A stretch of 64,000 nucleotides of DNA from Marinobacter vulgaris. GTDB lineage: Bacteria; Pseudomonadota; Gammaproteobacteria; Pseudomonadales; Oleiphilaceae. The stretch lies in assembly GCF_003344045.1 (NCBI RefSeq), contig NZ_QFWX01000001.1:434001-498000 (forward strand), written 5' to 3'. The position numbers and the translations under genes are program-made. Shown here one piece after another: positions 1 to 9,385 of the stretch. How positions within the stretch are numbered: position 1 is the first letter of the stretch; each line of letters starts with the position of its first letter. Below the pieces are notes generated by a model. That model was not told where the DNA came from and ran no database searches. It saw nothing but the letters and a program-made list of their open reading frames with translations.

Positions 1-882
1 GGCGCGGCCCACCGGCATACGCATCAGGCGGCGGATGGCAATGGCGGTAATGACAGCCAGCACCAGGGCAATCAGGTAAAGAAAGATCACCTTGTGCTCG
101 CCGCTGTAGGCGATGCCAAAGGTCTCATGGAAAGAGGTGTTGCCTTCCTCCTTGACCCTGCGGCCGAACTCCATGCCGAACAGGGTCGGGTCCGGAATGC
201 CGCCGATGCCATTGGGACCACCGGTCAGGCTGGTCATGTTGTTCAGCAGGATACGGATGATCTCGCCAAAGCCCAGGGTGACGATGGCCAGATAATCCCC
301 CCGCAATCGCAGCACCGGGAAGCCGAGCACCAGCCCGAACAGCGCAGCAAGCAAGGCACCAATGGGCAGGGCGAACCAGAAGGACACGCCATAATACTGG
401 GACAGCAGGGCGAAGGTGTAGGCGCCAACGGCATAGAAGGCCACATAGCCCAGGTCAAGCAGGCCGGCAAGGCCCACCACCACGTTCAGACCAAGGGCCA
501 GCATGATGTAGATAAGCACCAGGGTTGCCAGGTCCACGGCACCCCGGGAGGCAATAAAGGGCCAGATAAGTGCCCCTATGACCATCAAGGTGAGCAGGGT
601 GGATTCCAGCTTCAGGCGCTTGCTCTGTTCCATGGGCTTGCGGTTGGCAAGTGGATTGACGGCCGGCAGCTGGCGCAGGGATCCCATCACATTGTCCCGG
701 AACAGCTGGAACAGGAAGACAATAACCGCGGCCAGCAACACGCCGAGCACCGTGGAGGTTTCGGCACCCTCCAGGGTGACGTCTATGCCCTGACTTTCAA
801 GGTTGAAGCCCAGGATGGGGTACGAAATGATAAGGGTGACAATGGCGCAAAACAGCGCATGCTTCAGGTTATGAGAGGCCAT
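1..882 (-). CDS. livM: LivM-type branched-chain amino acid ABC transporter permease (3' end cut by window edge)
   Basis: This is the second inner-membrane permease of a LIV/Bra high-affinity leucine, isoleucine and valine importer. The reading frame is open from an ATG at 882 to base 1 (294 codons) and has no stop in the window, so the C-terminus is missing. The translation starts MASHNLKHALF, has many hydrophobic segments, and carries the LivM-family stretches GLAGLLDLGYVAFYAVGAY and GDYLAIVTLGFGEIIR. The start codon overlaps the livH stop by one base (TGATG), which implies translational coupling. The two ATPase genes livG and livF normally follow and should lie just outside the window to the left. 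Confidence 0.93.
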   Translation of the reverse strand, partial: MASHNLKHALFCAIVTLIISYPILGFNLESQGIDVTLEGAETSTVLGVLLAAVIVFLFQLFRDNVMGSLRQLPAVNPLANRKPMEQSKRLKLESTLLTLMVIGALIWPFIASRGAVDLATLVLIYIMLALGLNVVVGLAGLLDLGYVAFYAVGAYTFALLSQYYGVSFWFALPIGALLAALFGLVLGFPVLRLRGDYLAIVTLGFGEIIRILLNNMTSLTGGPNGIGGIPDPTLFGMEFGRRVKEEGNTSFHETFGIAYSGEHKVIFLYLIALVLAVITAIAIRRLMRMPVGRA

Positions 883-1805
883 CAGATCTTCTCAACCTCC
901 GGTTTGCCAAGCAGGCCGGTGGGTTTGAACAGCAGGATCAGGATCAGCAGCCCGAAGGACACAACGTCCTTGTACTCACCACTGAGATAGCCGGAGGTCA
1001 TACTCTCGGCAACGCCGAGGATCAGTCCCCCAAGCATGGCGCCCGGTATGCTGCCAATGCCCCCAAGCACCGCAGCCGTGAAGGCCTTGAGGCCGGCGAT
1101 AAACCCGAACAGCGGGTCGATGGAACCGTAGTACATGCCCAGAAGCAGGCCGGCAACCGCTGCCAGCGCGGCACCAATCACGAATGTGGCGGAGATGATG
1201 CGGTTGGTATCGATGCCCAGCAGGTTGGCCATGCCCAGATCCTGGGAGACGGCGCGGCAGGCGCGGCCAATGCGGGAACGGGAAATAAACAGGGAGAGAA
1301 TCGTCATGCAAACCAGGGTGGTCGCAAAAATGGTGATCTGCATATAGGTGATCGAGGTCTGGAACGAGTCTTCGGCACCGAAGCGGAAGCCGCCCTCAAT
1401 CAGTGCCGGGAAACCGATGTTACGGGACCCCTGGGCGAGGTGGACGTAGTTCTGCAGGAAGATGGACATGCCGATCGCCGAGATCAACGGGATCAGCCGG
1501 TGCTTCCCGCGCACGGGTCGGTAGGCCACCCGTTCCACCGCCCAGCCCATGGAACTGGAAACGATCATCGCGCAGAGCAACGCCACCACCAGGATCAGCG
1601 GCAGCCAGACGATGCCCAGTGCCGTAAGGCCGGTAATGGCGATAAGCGCCGTATAGGCCCCGATCATGTAGATCTCACCATGGGCAAAGTTAATCATGCC
1701 GATGATGCCGTAAACCATGGTGTAGCCGATCGCGATCAGGGCATAGGTGCTCCCGATCGTCAGCCCGTTAATAAGCTGCTGAACAAAATAAAGGAGGTCT
1801 TGCAT
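882..1805 (-). CDS. livH: LivH-type branched-chain amino acid ABC transporter permease
   Basis: Inner-membrane permease that pairs with LivM in branched-chain amino acid uptake. The 307-residue product matches the usual LivH length. It begins with QQLINGLTIGSTYALIAIGYT and contains the family motif GMINFAHGEIYMIGAY, followed by several membrane segments and the late cytoplasmic-loop stretch FTAAVLGGIGSIPGAMLGG. It lies downstream of the binding-protein gene livK, separated by a 162-bp gap holding a hairpin terminator, and its stop overlaps the livM start. Confidence 0.95.
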   Translation of the reverse strand: MQDLLYFVQQLINGLTIGSTYALIAIGYTMVYGIIGMINFAHGEIYMIGAYTALIAITGLTALGIVWLPLILVVALLCAMIVSSSMGWAVERVAYRPVRGKHRLIPLISAIGMSIFLQNYVHLAQGSRNIGFPALIEGGFRFGAEDSFQTSITYMQITIFATTLVCMTILSLFISRSRIGRACRAVSQDLGMANLLGIDTNRIISATFVIGAALAAVAGLLLGMYYGSIDPLFGFIAGLKAFTAAVLGGIGSIPGAMLGGLILGVAESMTSGYLSGEYKDVVSFGLLILILLFKPTGLLGKPEVEKI

Positions 1806-1899
1806 CTGTGTGGGACTCCGATAGCCTGCCCCCTTCCCCGTATTCAGGCAAGGCCTCGGGGTACCGGGCGCGCTGACTACAGGATCAACAGGAGCCTAG

Positions 1900-1936
1900 A
1901 AAAACACCTTCCCCCGGATCGCGGTGAGAAGGTGTT
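1900..1936 (-). terminator. Intercistronic hairpin between livK and livH
   Basis: Arms AACACCTTC (1903-1911) and GAAGGTGTT (1928-1936) form a nine-base-pair stem. Read on the minus strand the stem is followed directly by a run of five T. This is the form of an intrinsic terminator. Its place after the binding-protein gene suggests partial termination or 3' mRNA protection, giving more LivK than permease. Confidence 0.75.
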
Positions 1937-1967
1937 CTCATGATTACCGTTTGTTAACGATTGCGGC

Positions 1968-3080
1968 TTAGTTTACCGGAGTTTTGCTGCCATCTGAATG
2001 CCATTCGTAGACAACAAACTCGAACGATTCCATATCGCCCTTGCTGTCGTACTCAACGGTACCGATTGGTGTCTGGAAGGTGCCTTCACGCAGGGCTTCG
2101 GCAACTTCGAACGGATCGGTTGATTCAGCGGCTTCAATGCCATCGGCAATCAGCTGTACGGCGGTATAGGAAGTCAGAACGAAAGGACCGGACGGATCTT
2201 CGCCTTTTTCTTCAAAGGCCTGGACCAGTTCCTGGTTTTCTTCTTTCTCGTCAAAGCTCGGCGGCAGGGTTACCAGCAGGCCTTCGGCTGCTTCGCCGGC
2301 GATGGTGTTGATATCCTTGTTACCAACCCCTTCCGGGCCCATGAAGATGGTGTCCAGCTCCGCCTGGCGCGCCTGGCGCAGGATCAGGCCCAGTTCCGGG
2401 TGATAGCCGCCATAATAGACGTAGTCCACGTCGGCCTGTCTGAGCTTGGTAACCAGCGACGAGAAGTCCTTGGCGCCGGCAGTAATGCCTTCAAACATTG
2501 CCACTTCGACTCCGCCTTCTTCGAGGGTGTCACGCACGGCGGTTGCAATGCCTTCACCATACTGCTGCTTGTCATGAATGACAGCGACACTCTCCGGGTC
2601 CTGGCTGATCAGGTAGTTGGCGGCAACCGGTCCCTGCATGCTGTCGAGGCCGATGGTGCGGAATACCAGCTCATAACCACGCTCGGTAATTTCCGGGCTG
2701 GTGGAGGCCGGCGTGACCATCAGAATGCCTTCGTCCTCATAAATGTCAGAGGCGGGCTGGGTCGAGCTGGAGCAGAGGTGGCCAACCACGAAGCGCACGC
2801 CATCGTTCACCATGGTGTTGGCAATGGTTACGGCCTGCTTCGGATCACATACATCGTCGTATTCAACACCGACGAGTTCTTCTCCCATAACGCCGCCGTC
2901 GGCGTTAATGCGCTCAATCGCCATGCGGGCGCCGGAGAATTGCATATCGCCATACTGGGCAACGGGCCCGGTCATCGGTCCGGCGATGCCGATCTTGATT
3001 TCAGCGGTCGCGTGACCTGCGCCCATCACGGCGATAGAGGTTGCGATAGCAGTTACGAGTTTCTTGACTGGTGTGCTCAT
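1968..3080 (-). CDS. livK: Periplasmic branched-chain amino acid-binding protein (LivK/BraC type)
   Basis: Periplasmic type I solute-binding protein that delivers leucine, isoleucine and valine to LivHM. The 370-residue product starts with a typical Sec signal peptide ending GAGHATA before EIKIGIAG. The mature part opens with IAGPMTGPVAQYGDMQFSGA and contains GHLCSSSTQPASDIY, as in LivJ/LivK/BraC proteins. It is the first gene of the liv operon and is separated from livH by a terminator-like hairpin. A TTGACA-like -35 element is visible upstream on the minus strand at 3155-3150, but I found no convincing -10 partner. Confidence 0.95.
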   Translation of the reverse strand: MSTPVKKLVTAIATSIAVMGAGHATAEIKIGIAGPMTGPVAQYGDMQFSGARMAIERINADGGVMGEELVGVEYDDVCDPKQAVTIANTMVNDGVRFVVGHLCSSSTQPASDIYEDEGILMVTPASTSPEITERGYELVFRTIGLDSMQGPVAANYLISQDPESVAVIHDKQQYGEGIATAVRDTLEEGGVEVAMFEGITAGAKDFSSLVTKLRQADVDYVYYGGYHPELGLILRQARQAELDTIFMGPEGVGNKDINTIAGEAAEGLLVTLPPSFDEKEENQELVQAFEEKGEDPSGPFVLTSYTAVQLIADGIEAAESTDPFEVAEALREGTFQTPIGTVEYDSKGDMESFEFVVYEWHSDGSKTPVN

Positions 3081-3228
3081 TGGGTCTGTCCTGTTTCAGG
3101 GTTATTCTTATGTTCTCAGCGTTGTAAACAAACACCACAGATCCTGCCTTGTCAAGCAGTGAAGGTCAGCGTCGCGGCCGGAACATACCATGCTGGAAGT
3201 ACAGCAAGTAACGTGCCGGTCTGTCGCG

Positions 3229-4179
3229 TCAGGCGTCGGGACGCTCTTCGTCCTGTGAAAAAAACAGCCTCCGGAAACTTTCGTGATCCCGCAGCTGTTC
3301 GAAACTGGGATCAACGGAAGCGTCGTCCTTGTACGCCTCGGAAATATCAATGGCCTTCTGCAACGTTGCCACCGCATCATCCCAGCGGCCAATCTCGGCA
3401 TAGGCGCAGGCCAGCTGGTAGTGGGCATGGCCGTTGTCCGGCGCAAGCTTCAGGGCGCGCTGGCAAAGGCTGATGGCCCAAAGGGGCTCCTGCATCTCAA
3501 GGACTGCGTCGGCTTTGTAACTGAGGGCTTCCACGTCGTCCGGTCGAAGATCCAGAATCGTGTCGTAGGCTGAAATCTTGTTCTGATGGGAGGTTTCCTG
3601 GCTGGCTTTCAGCCACAGGGAGTGCACTTCGTTGGTGCGCTCAATTTCCGCCTGATTCTGCTGGATGATATCGGATTTCTGCCTGAGCTGATCTTCAATG
3701 AATTCCAGCCGCTTCTCGTACTCCACCACCAGTTCGTTCACGCGCTTTTCGGCCAGGGTAGTGAGCTGGTTACGCATGTCGCGAATGGAATTCCAGCCCA
3801 CCATCACCAGGATGGAGGTGGCGCCGGCAATCAGGTAGAAGAAATAGGTAACGGTATCCGTGGCGTAAGACATGGTCTTGTCTGCCACCGACAGCTCCTT
3901 GTCGACCACCTTTTCTATCAGCTCTGCGCGTGTGTTCATCATTTCCTTGCGCAGTGCTTTGCTTTCCTCCAGCAGGTACAGCTCAACGAATGGCGTATAC
4001 ATGGGTTCTTCCAGAGTATCGATTCGCTGCTGCACGTCGTCAGCGGTGAGGTCCTCGCCGGGTTCCTGGGCCATGGCTCCGGTACTGAAGCACAATGCGA
4101 CAAGCCACGAAGCGAGGAGGGCCGTCAGGCGCTGGCCGGAAGGGCGGTGAGGAGAGGTGCGGTATATTCGGGTGTTCAT
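3229..4179 (-). CDS. Membrane-anchored tetratricopeptide-repeat protein, function unknown
   Basis: The 316-residue product has an N-terminal signal sequence (ALLASWLVALCFSTGAMAQ), an acidic segment, one transmembrane helix (YFFYLIAGATSILVMVGWN), a long coiled-coil-like stretch (EKRVNELVVEYEKRLEFIE) and C-terminal TPR repeats around WAISLCQRALKLAPDNGHAH and ATLQKAIDISEAY. This layout suggests an envelope scaffold whose TPR domain recruits a partner. I do not recognise a named family. It is divergent from the marR gene and does not appear to belong to the liv operon, because 148 bp separate it from livK. Confidence 0.75.
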   Translation of the reverse strand: MNTRIYRTSPHRPSGQRLTALLASWLVALCFSTGAMAQEPGEDLTADDVQQRIDTLEEPMYTPFVELYLLEESKALRKEMMNTRAELIEKVVDKELSVADKTMSYATDTVTYFFYLIAGATSILVMVGWNSIRDMRNQLTTLAEKRVNELVVEYEKRLEFIEDQLRQKSDIIQQNQAEIERTNEVHSLWLKASQETSHQNKISAYDTILDLRPDDVEALSYKADAVLEMQEPLWAISLCQRALKLAPDNGHAHYQLACAYAEIGRWDDAVATLQKAIDISEAYKDDASVDPSFEQLRDHESFRRLFFSQDEERPDA

Positions 4180-4386
4180 CTGGCCGTGTCCGTTTACGGA
4201 AATTCAACAAGACGGTGACCTTAGCATAGTGGCTGGCGGAAAAAATGCCGAAATTGGTAAAAGCGCTGGCAGGTCAGTGTAATAGGGCCTCTTGATCGAG
4301 CTGGCTGTGGCTTGCATTATGGGTAACAAAGACCTCTAATAGTTAGTGTTATAAAGAATCTGGCAGACAAAAAGCGGAGTGGTGCG

Positions 4387-4887
4387 TTGAATAATTATGA
4401 AGAGGTTCTGGTGGCGTTGCGCAGGGTCATCCGCGCAACGGACCTGCATTCCAAGCGCCTGAGCAAGCATGCGGGGCTGACGGGCCCCCAGTTGCTGATC
4501 ATGCGCAGTATTCGTGACCTGGGTGAGGTGACCATTGGCACCATTGCCGACAAGGTCAGCTTGAGCCAGGCCACGGTGACCACCATTCTGGACAGGCTTG
4601 AGCTTCGCAAGCTGGTTTACCGGGTTCGCAGTACCCGGGACAAGCGAAAGGTGCATGCCCACCTGACGGAAGAGGGGGCGGATATCCTCTCTCGCGCTCC
4701 AAATCCGCTTCAGGAGGAGTTCATACTGAAGTTCCAGAACCTGGCGGAGTGGGAGCAGACCATGATTCTGGCTTCACTTCAGCGGGTTGCCAATATGATG
4801 GATGCGGATAATATTGATGCCGCGCCTCTGCTAACCGTAGGCTCAGTCCTCAAGGACGATGGTTGGAAGGCCGATGACCAGTCCTGA
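4387..4887 (+). CDS. MarR-family transcriptional regulator
   Basis: DNA-binding regulator of 166 residues with the MarR winged helix-turn-helix: GPQLLIMRSIRDLGEVTIGT, then IADKVSLSQATVTTILDRLE, then the wing with STRDKRKVHAHLTEEG. The start is a TTG, because a GTG four bases upstream in another frame runs straight into a stop. A GGAG at 4376-4379 lies seven bases before the TTG. It is transcribed away from the TPR protein and converges on the cytochrome c gene. The ligand and targets are unknown. The extended N- and C-termini resemble MarR proteins linked to osmolyte genes such as EctR, but this is only a similarity impression. Confidence 0.88.
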   Translation: MNNYEEVLVALRRVIRATDLHSKRLSKHAGLTGPQLLIMRSIRDLGEVTIGTIADKVSLSQATVTTILDRLELRKLVYRVRSTRDKRKVHAHLTEEGADILSRAPNPLQEEFILKFQNLAEWEQTMILASLQRVANMMDADNIDAAPLLTVGSVLKDDGWKADDQS

Positions 4888-4910
4888 AAGACTGACATCG
4901 GTCGCAGTAG

Positions 4911-5252
4911 TTATTCCGGCATCCTTGCGGTAATTTCAATAGATTGATACCAGGCTGCAAGGTCGGAAATTTGCTGGTCTGTGAGGTTTTTTGCCACCAC
5001 AGACATCATGTCGTTCTCCCGCTTGCCACTGCGGAAGGCCTTGAGTTGTTTTTCAATATATATCTGGCTTTCGCCGGCAAGGTGGGGTGCAACGGGGATC
5101 TTTGCAATCCCATCCAGGCCATGACAGGTCTTGCATTGGGCTGCAAGTTTCCGCCCTTCTTCAGGATCTGCGCCATGGGCGACTGAAACCATGGTTACAA
5201 AAGATGCGATAACCACAATTCTGGATAACGCAATTTTGATTATTCTTGTCAT
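4911..5252 (-). CDS. Small periplasmic class I cytochrome c
   Basis: Electron carrier exported to the periplasm. The 113-residue product has a signal peptide (IALSRIVVIASFVTMVSVAHGA), one haem attachment motif CKTCH at residues 40-44, and a probable axial methionine in NDMMSVVAKNLTDQQ. I chose the ATG at 5252 because a GGAG sits seven bases before it and the signal peptide follows directly. The longer frame to 5363 would overlap the preceding gene and hide the signal peptide. It is second in a two-gene unit after the beta-propeller dehydrogenase, so it probably accepts that enzyme's electrons. Confidence 0.9.
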   Translation of the reverse strand: MTRIIKIALSRIVVIASFVTMVSVAHGADPEEGRKLAAQCKTCHGLDGIAKIPVAPHLAGESQIYIEKQLKAFRSGKRENDMMSVVAKNLTDQQISDLAAWYQSIEITARMPE

Positions 5253-5310
5253 ATGGTATCTCCAGAGGACCGGGGAGGGACTCTCAGTGGTCTCCTCCCC
5301 GGTCACGGCA

Positions 5311-6576
5311 TCAGGAGTCTGAACCGGTATAGGCGATTCGATATACCGCACCAGCCAGGTCATCCGAGACCAGTAGTGACCCGTCTTTCAACAAGGCCAC
5401 ATCCACCGGGCGGCCAAGGTATTCGCCGTTCTCATCCAGCCATCCCTCAGCGAAGGGCACCGTTTCTCCGGCAACATTGCCCTCGGCATCTACCGGCGTG
5501 AACATAACCCGGGCTCCCACGGGCACGGTCCGGTTCCAGGAACCGTGTTGCGCTGAAAAAATCCCGCCCTGATACTGTTTCGGAAACATGTTGCCCTTGT
5601 AGAACACCATGCCCAGATCGGCTGCGTGCGCGATTGTTTCTGAGACCGGGAACACCACATCCACGGGAACTTCCTCGCCCTTGTACTCATTGGTGCGAAC
5701 ATCACCACCGCCATACCAGGGATGGCCAAAGTGTTGTCCCATAGCCGTCTGGCGGTTGATTTCCCCCGGTGGAATATCATCACCCATACCGTCCACCTGA
5801 TTGTCTGTGAACCAGAGTTCGCCGGTAACGGGGTTGAAGTCATGACCAACAGAGTTGCGGATACCACGAGCGTAAACTTCTCGCCCGGTACCGTCCTGAT
5901 TCACCCGGATAATGCCGCCAATACCCCATTCCGCAAAAGTGTCGAGATGCTCCTTGGGGGCGACATTATAGGGCTGGCCGAGGGAAATATAGAGCTTGCC
6001 GTCAGGACCGACATCGCAGACCCTGGCTGTGTGGTTGTAACTGACGAATTCTTCAGGAATCAATTCGCCCCCGGGGATGACCTCCGAGGCCACGACATCT
6101 CCGCTCTCGTAGAAGAACTCGGCGGCAGGGTAGGCCAGAACCCGGTTCTGTTCGGCGATGTAGAGCACGCCGGCGGGCGAAAAGCAGGGGCCGTTGGGAA
6201 TGGACTTGGCCACCGACGGCGCAAAATTCTTAACTTCGTCGGCAACGCGGTCCTTGTCCCGGTCGGTGACGGCCCAGACTTCGGTTTTGCGGGTTCCTAC
6301 AAAGGTAACGACTCCTTGCGGACCGACTGCCATGTGGCGTGCATCGGGAACCAGCGCGTAAAGGCTGATTTCGAACCCTTTTGGTACCCGAATCTTTTCA
6401 AGGGTTTTGCGGATGGCGGCGGCACTGTCGCTTTTCTGATCGATGACGGTAAATTCGGCATCGCCGGTGGTCTGGAAATTGCCAAGTTTTTCGAGGGTAT
6501 TGTCAGACTGGCCATAGGCAAGGGGTAGACAGGCGAGACCAATGGCCACGCCCAAGATCGAGGATTTCTTATTCAT
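5311..6576 (-). CDS. Secreted beta-propeller dehydrogenase, PQQ-dependent sugar dehydrogenase-like
   Basis: The 421-residue product has a signal peptide (GVAIGLACLPLAYGQ) and the Glucose/Sorbosone dehydrogenase-type propeller. Typical stretches are RVPKGFEISLYALVPDARHM, CDVGPDGKLYISLGQPYNV, ARGIRNSVGHDFNPVTGELW, NRQTAMGQHFGHPWYGGG and GGIFSAQHGSWNRT. Members oxidise sugars or related alcohols in the periplasm with PQQ, passing electrons to cytochrome c. The downstream cytochrome c gene, 58 bp away, fits this. No pqq biosynthesis genes are in view. The substrate cannot be told from the sequence. Confidence 0.82.
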   Translation of the reverse strand: MNKKSSILGVAIGLACLPLAYGQSDNTLEKLGNFQTTGDAEFTVIDQKSDSAAAIRKTLEKIRVPKGFEISLYALVPDARHMAVGPQGVVTFVGTRKTEVWAVTDRDKDRVADEVKNFAPSVAKSIPNGPCFSPAGVLYIAEQNRVLAYPAAEFFYESGDVVASEVIPGGELIPEEFVSYNHTARVCDVGPDGKLYISLGQPYNVAPKEHLDTFAEWGIGGIIRVNQDGTGREVYARGIRNSVGHDFNPVTGELWFTDNQVDGMGDDIPPGEINRQTAMGQHFGHPWYGGGDVRTNEYKGEEVPVDVVFPVSETIAHAADLGMVFYKGNMFPKQYQGGIFSAQHGSWNRTVPVGARVMFTPVDAEGNVAGETVPFAEGWLDENGEYLGRPVDVALLKDGSLLVSDDLAGAVYRIAYTGSDS

Positions 6577-6662
6577 TGTTGTACCACTCTCTTTGTATCA
6601 GCGAGTTGAAAGCCGGCGGCTGAAAGGCCACCGGATGTTTGTTTTTTGTTCACGCTGATTCG

Positions 6663-6691
6663 AGTAAAGACAAGGCCCTCATGGGCGTCAA
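6663..6691 (-). promoter_or_regulatory. Predicted sigma-70 promoter of the beta-propeller/cytochrome c unit
   Basis: On the minus strand TTGACG (6691-6686) is followed after exactly 17 bases by TTTACT (6668-6663). The predicted transcript would start near 6656 and leave a leader of about 80 bases before the ATG at 6576. Confidence 0.5.
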
Positions 6692-6702
6692 GGCAGCTAC
6701 AT

Positions 6703-6717
6703 ACTGGTCCGACCAGT
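6703..6717. promoter_or_regulatory. 15-bp palindrome ACTGGT-N3-ACCAGT, FadR/GlcC-type GntR operator candidate
   Basis: ACTGGTCCGACCAGT is a perfect palindrome of the TGGT-N3-ACCA class bound by FCD-domain GntR regulators (PdhR, LldR, GlcC). It lies just upstream of the predicted promoter of the beta-propeller/cytochrome c operon, centred about 54 bases before the predicted transcript start. An equal-format site occurs at 36534-36548 beside a GntR gene. It is also four bases past the lon stop codon, but it has no T-run and so does not look like a terminator. Confidence 0.6.
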
Positions 6718-6721
6718 TAAT

Positions 6722-9172
6722 TCAATGAACACTTGCCCCCTTCTTGGGCTTATCCCCAAAACACGCCTGGAATACGTCACTGTACTGCTTCGCGAAATTC
6801 ACCGTCAGCCCTTCCTTCAGGTACTCCGGCAATTCCTCATAATCCCCCCGGTTCGCTTCCGGCAGAATCAGGTTGCTGATTTTCTGGCGCCTTGCCGCAA
6901 TGACTTTTTCGCGGATGCCACCCACTGGCAGCACCTGGCCCGTCAGAGTCAGCTCGCCGGTCATGGCGAGGTTCTGCTGCGGTGCTTCCTTGCGGGCAAT
7001 GGACAGCAGGGCGGTGGCCATGGTGACGCCGGCGCTGGGGCCGTCCTTCGGCGTGGCGCCTTCGGGGACGTGCAGGTGCACGAAGGATTTGTCGAAGAAG
7101 GTCGGGTCACCTTTGAACCGCTTCAGGTTCGAGGAGACATAGCTGTAGGCGATTTCGGCGGACTCTTTCATCACGTCCCCCAGCTGTCCGGTGAGTTTGA
7201 ACCCGCGCTGGGTGCTGTGGATGCGTGAGGCTTCGATACTCAGTGTGGCGCCACCCATGGCGGTCCAGGCAAGACCGGTGACGACACCGACGCCTTTCAT
7301 GGATTTTTCCTTGCGGAACGCCGGCTGGCCCAGATAGGTCTGCAGGTCAGATACGCCCACCTTCACTGGCTGGTCCGGGTTTTCCAGCAACCGCACGATG
7401 CCTTTGCGGATGACTTTGTGCAGCAGTTTTTCCAGGCTGCGCACGCCGGCTTCCCGGGCATAGCCTTCGATGATCTGTTTGATGGCAGCGTCGGTGATGT
7501 TCACCTGCTTTTTCAGCAAGCCGGCCCGCTTCAGCAGCCGCGGCATCAGGAAATGCTTGGCGATGGCGACCTTTTCCTCGGAGATGTAACCGGACAGGCG
7601 AATCACGTCCATGCGGTCCAGCAGTGGCCGGGGAATGGTGTCCAACTGGTTGGCGGTGCAGATGAACAGCACCTTGGACAGATCCATGCGCACGTCCAGG
7701 TAGTGGTCCAGGAATTCCCGGTTCTGTTCAGGGTCCAGGGTTTCCAGCAGCGCGGAGGCCGGGTCACCCTGGAAGGACGCGCCGATCTTGTCGATTTCGT
7801 CCAGCATGATCACCGGGTTGGACACCTTGGAGTCTTTCAGGGCCTGCACGAACTTGCCCGGCATGGCGCCGATGTAGGTGCGGCGGTGGCCCTTGATCTC
7901 GGCTTCGTCGCGCATGCCGCCGACACTGAAGCGATAAAATTTGCGGCCAAGGGCGTCGGCGACGGAGTGACCGATGGAGGTCTTGCCCACGCCGGGAGGG
8001 CCTACCAGCAGAAGAATGGAGCCGCTGACCTCACCCTTGAAAGTGCCTTCGGCGAGGAACTCGACGATACGGTCTTTGACGTCGTGCAGGCCGTCGTGGT
8101 CACGGTCGAGGATGCGGCGGGCTTCGCCGAGATCAAAGTGATCTTCCGACGTCAGGCCCCAGGGCACCTGCGTCAGCCAGTCCAGGTAGTTGCGGGTAAC
8201 GCCATATTCAGGCGAGCCCTGCTCCAGCACCTGCAGTTTCTGAAGCTCGTCGTCGAAGCGCTCCTTCACCTGCTGCGGCGGGCTCAGCTTCTCCATGCGC
8301 TCGCGGAAACGTTCGGCGTCTGCAGTCTTGTCATCCTTGGCCATGCCCAGCTCGCGCTGGATCACCTTGAGCTGTTCCTTGAGGAAGAACTCACGCTGGT
8401 GCTTCTGGACCTTCTCGTTTACTTCCTCGCTGATTTCACTTTGCAGGCGGGCAACTTCCTGTTCTTTCGCCATCAGCAGCAGGACTTTTTCCATGCGCCG
8501 CAGCAGGGGCACGGTGTCGAGCACTTCCTGCAATTCATGTCCGGGTGCACTGGTCATGGAGGCGCCGAAGTCCGCCAGGGGAGAGCTGTCGTCCGGCCCG
8601 AAACGGGACAGGTACTGTTTCACCTCCTCGCCGTAGAGGGGATTGGTGCGCAGCAGCTCCTTGATCGAGCTGATAATGGCCAGGGTATAGGCCTTGAGCT
8701 CGTCGGCCGCTTCCTCCGGCTCTTCCGGGTATTCCACTTCCACCAGGTAGGGTGGGCGGCGGCGAAGCCACTGGGTAATACGGAAGCGCTGCAGCCCCTG
8801 GGCGATAAACTGAACCTTGCCGTTTTCCCCCTGGGCATGGTGAACCCTGACGGCACAGCCGATGGTTTTCAGTTCCTCACTGCCGGGGATGCCCTGTTCC
8901 GGGTCGCTGTCTTCCACAAAACAGATGCCCAGCACCTTGTGGTCGGTTTCTCCCACGCGCTTTAAGGTTTCCTGCCAGGGGTTCTGGTTAACCACAATCG
9001 GCTGCACCTGGGCCGGAAAGAAGGGGCGGTTGGAGACAGGCAGAACATACATGCGCCGGGGCATGTGCTGTTTTGGCAGTACCAGGCTCTTGCTGTTCTC
9101 GTCCTCGCCGATGAGCTCGGTCAGGTCTTCTTCGGGTGCTTCAAAAGCGTAGTCGCGGTTGTCGTCGTTCAT
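6722..9172 (-). CDS. lon: Lon-type ATP-dependent serine protease
   Basis: Cytoplasmic AAA+ protease that unfolds and degrades damaged and regulatory proteins. It has a LonN substrate domain ([20 protein letters not shown]), a helical linker, Walker [10 protein letters not shown] near residue 395, Walker B-like [12 protein letters not shown], and a C-terminal protease domain with catalytic Ser in [11 protein letters not shown] (near residue 713) and Lys in [12 protein letters not shown] (near 756). I chose the ATG at 9172. A TTG at 9181 is equally open and lies closer to the GGAGG at 9186-9190, so the start is uncertain by three codons. It is not next to clpPX or hupB. It may therefore be a second Lon of the Pseudomonas AsrA kind rather than the housekeeping copy. 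Confidence 0.94.
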   Translation of the reverse strand: MNDDNRDYAFEAPEEDLTELIGEDENSKSLVLPKQHMPRRMYVLPVSNRPFFPAQVQPIVVNQNPWQETLKRVGETDHKVLGICFVEDSDPEQGIPGSEELKTIGCAVRVHHAQGENGKVQFIAQGLQRFRITQWLRRRPPYLVEVEYPEEPEEAADELKAYTLAIISSIKELLRTNPLYGEEVKQYLSRFGPDDSSPLADFGASMTSAPGHELQEVLDTVPLLRRMEKVLLLMAKEQEVARLQSEISEEVNEKVQKHQREFFLKEQLKVIQRELGMAKDDKTADAERFRERMEKLSPPQQVKERFDDELQKLQVLEQGSPEYGVTRNYLDWLTQVPWGLTSEDHFDLGEARRILDRDHDGLHDVKDRIVEFLAEGTFKGEVSGSILLLVGPPGVGKTSIGHSVADALGRKFYRFSVGGMRDEAEIKGHRRTYIGAMPGKFVQALKDSKVSNPVIMLDEIDKIGASFQGDPASALLETLDPEQNREFLDHYLDVRMDLSKVLFICTANQLDTIPRPLLDRMDVIRLSGYISEEKVAIAKHFLMPRLLKRAGLLKKQVNITDAAIKQIIEGYAREAGVRSLEKLLHKVIRKGIVRLLENPDQPVKVGVSDLQTYLGQPAFRKEKSMKGVGVVTGLAWTAMGGATLSIEASRIHSTQRGFKLTGQLGDVMKESAEIAYSYVSSNLKRFKGDPTFFDKSFVHLHVPEGATPKDGPSAGVTMATALLSIARKEAPQQNLAMTGELTLTGQVLPVGGIREKVIAARRQKISNLILPEANRGDYEELPEYLKEGLTVNFAKQYSDVFQACFGDKPKKGASVH

Positions 9173-9231
9173 ACCGTGCAAGCATCCTCCGGGGTATCAT
9201 TCGGGGAGCGGCGCTCCCGGGCCTACTGCCT

Positions 9232-9259
9232 ATGTAGCGGCGCAGGCCATGATTTCAAG
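9232..9259 (-). promoter_or_regulatory. Weak heat-shock (sigma-32-like) promoter candidate for lon
   Basis: On the minus strand CTTGAA (9259-9254) is followed after 14 bases by CGCTACAT (9239-9232). This partly matches the sigma-32 pattern CTTGAA / CCCCATNT. The spacer is GC-rich. The match is incomplete, so this is only a candidate. Confidence 0.3.
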
Positions 9260-9385
9260 GTAAGGGCCGGTAATTGTCCGGATGGCAAGAGGATGAGGGC
9301 CAAACCTTGAATTCCTGCCTTCAGCCCCCAAAACCAACAACAATTCGTCGACCACATTTCAGGAATCTACTTTCAGGTGCCATCC

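Noticed and set aside
6703..6717. Terminator of lon
   Set aside because: The palindrome is only 15 bp with a three-base centre and no T-run on the minus strand; the match to GntR sites elsewhere in the window explains it better.
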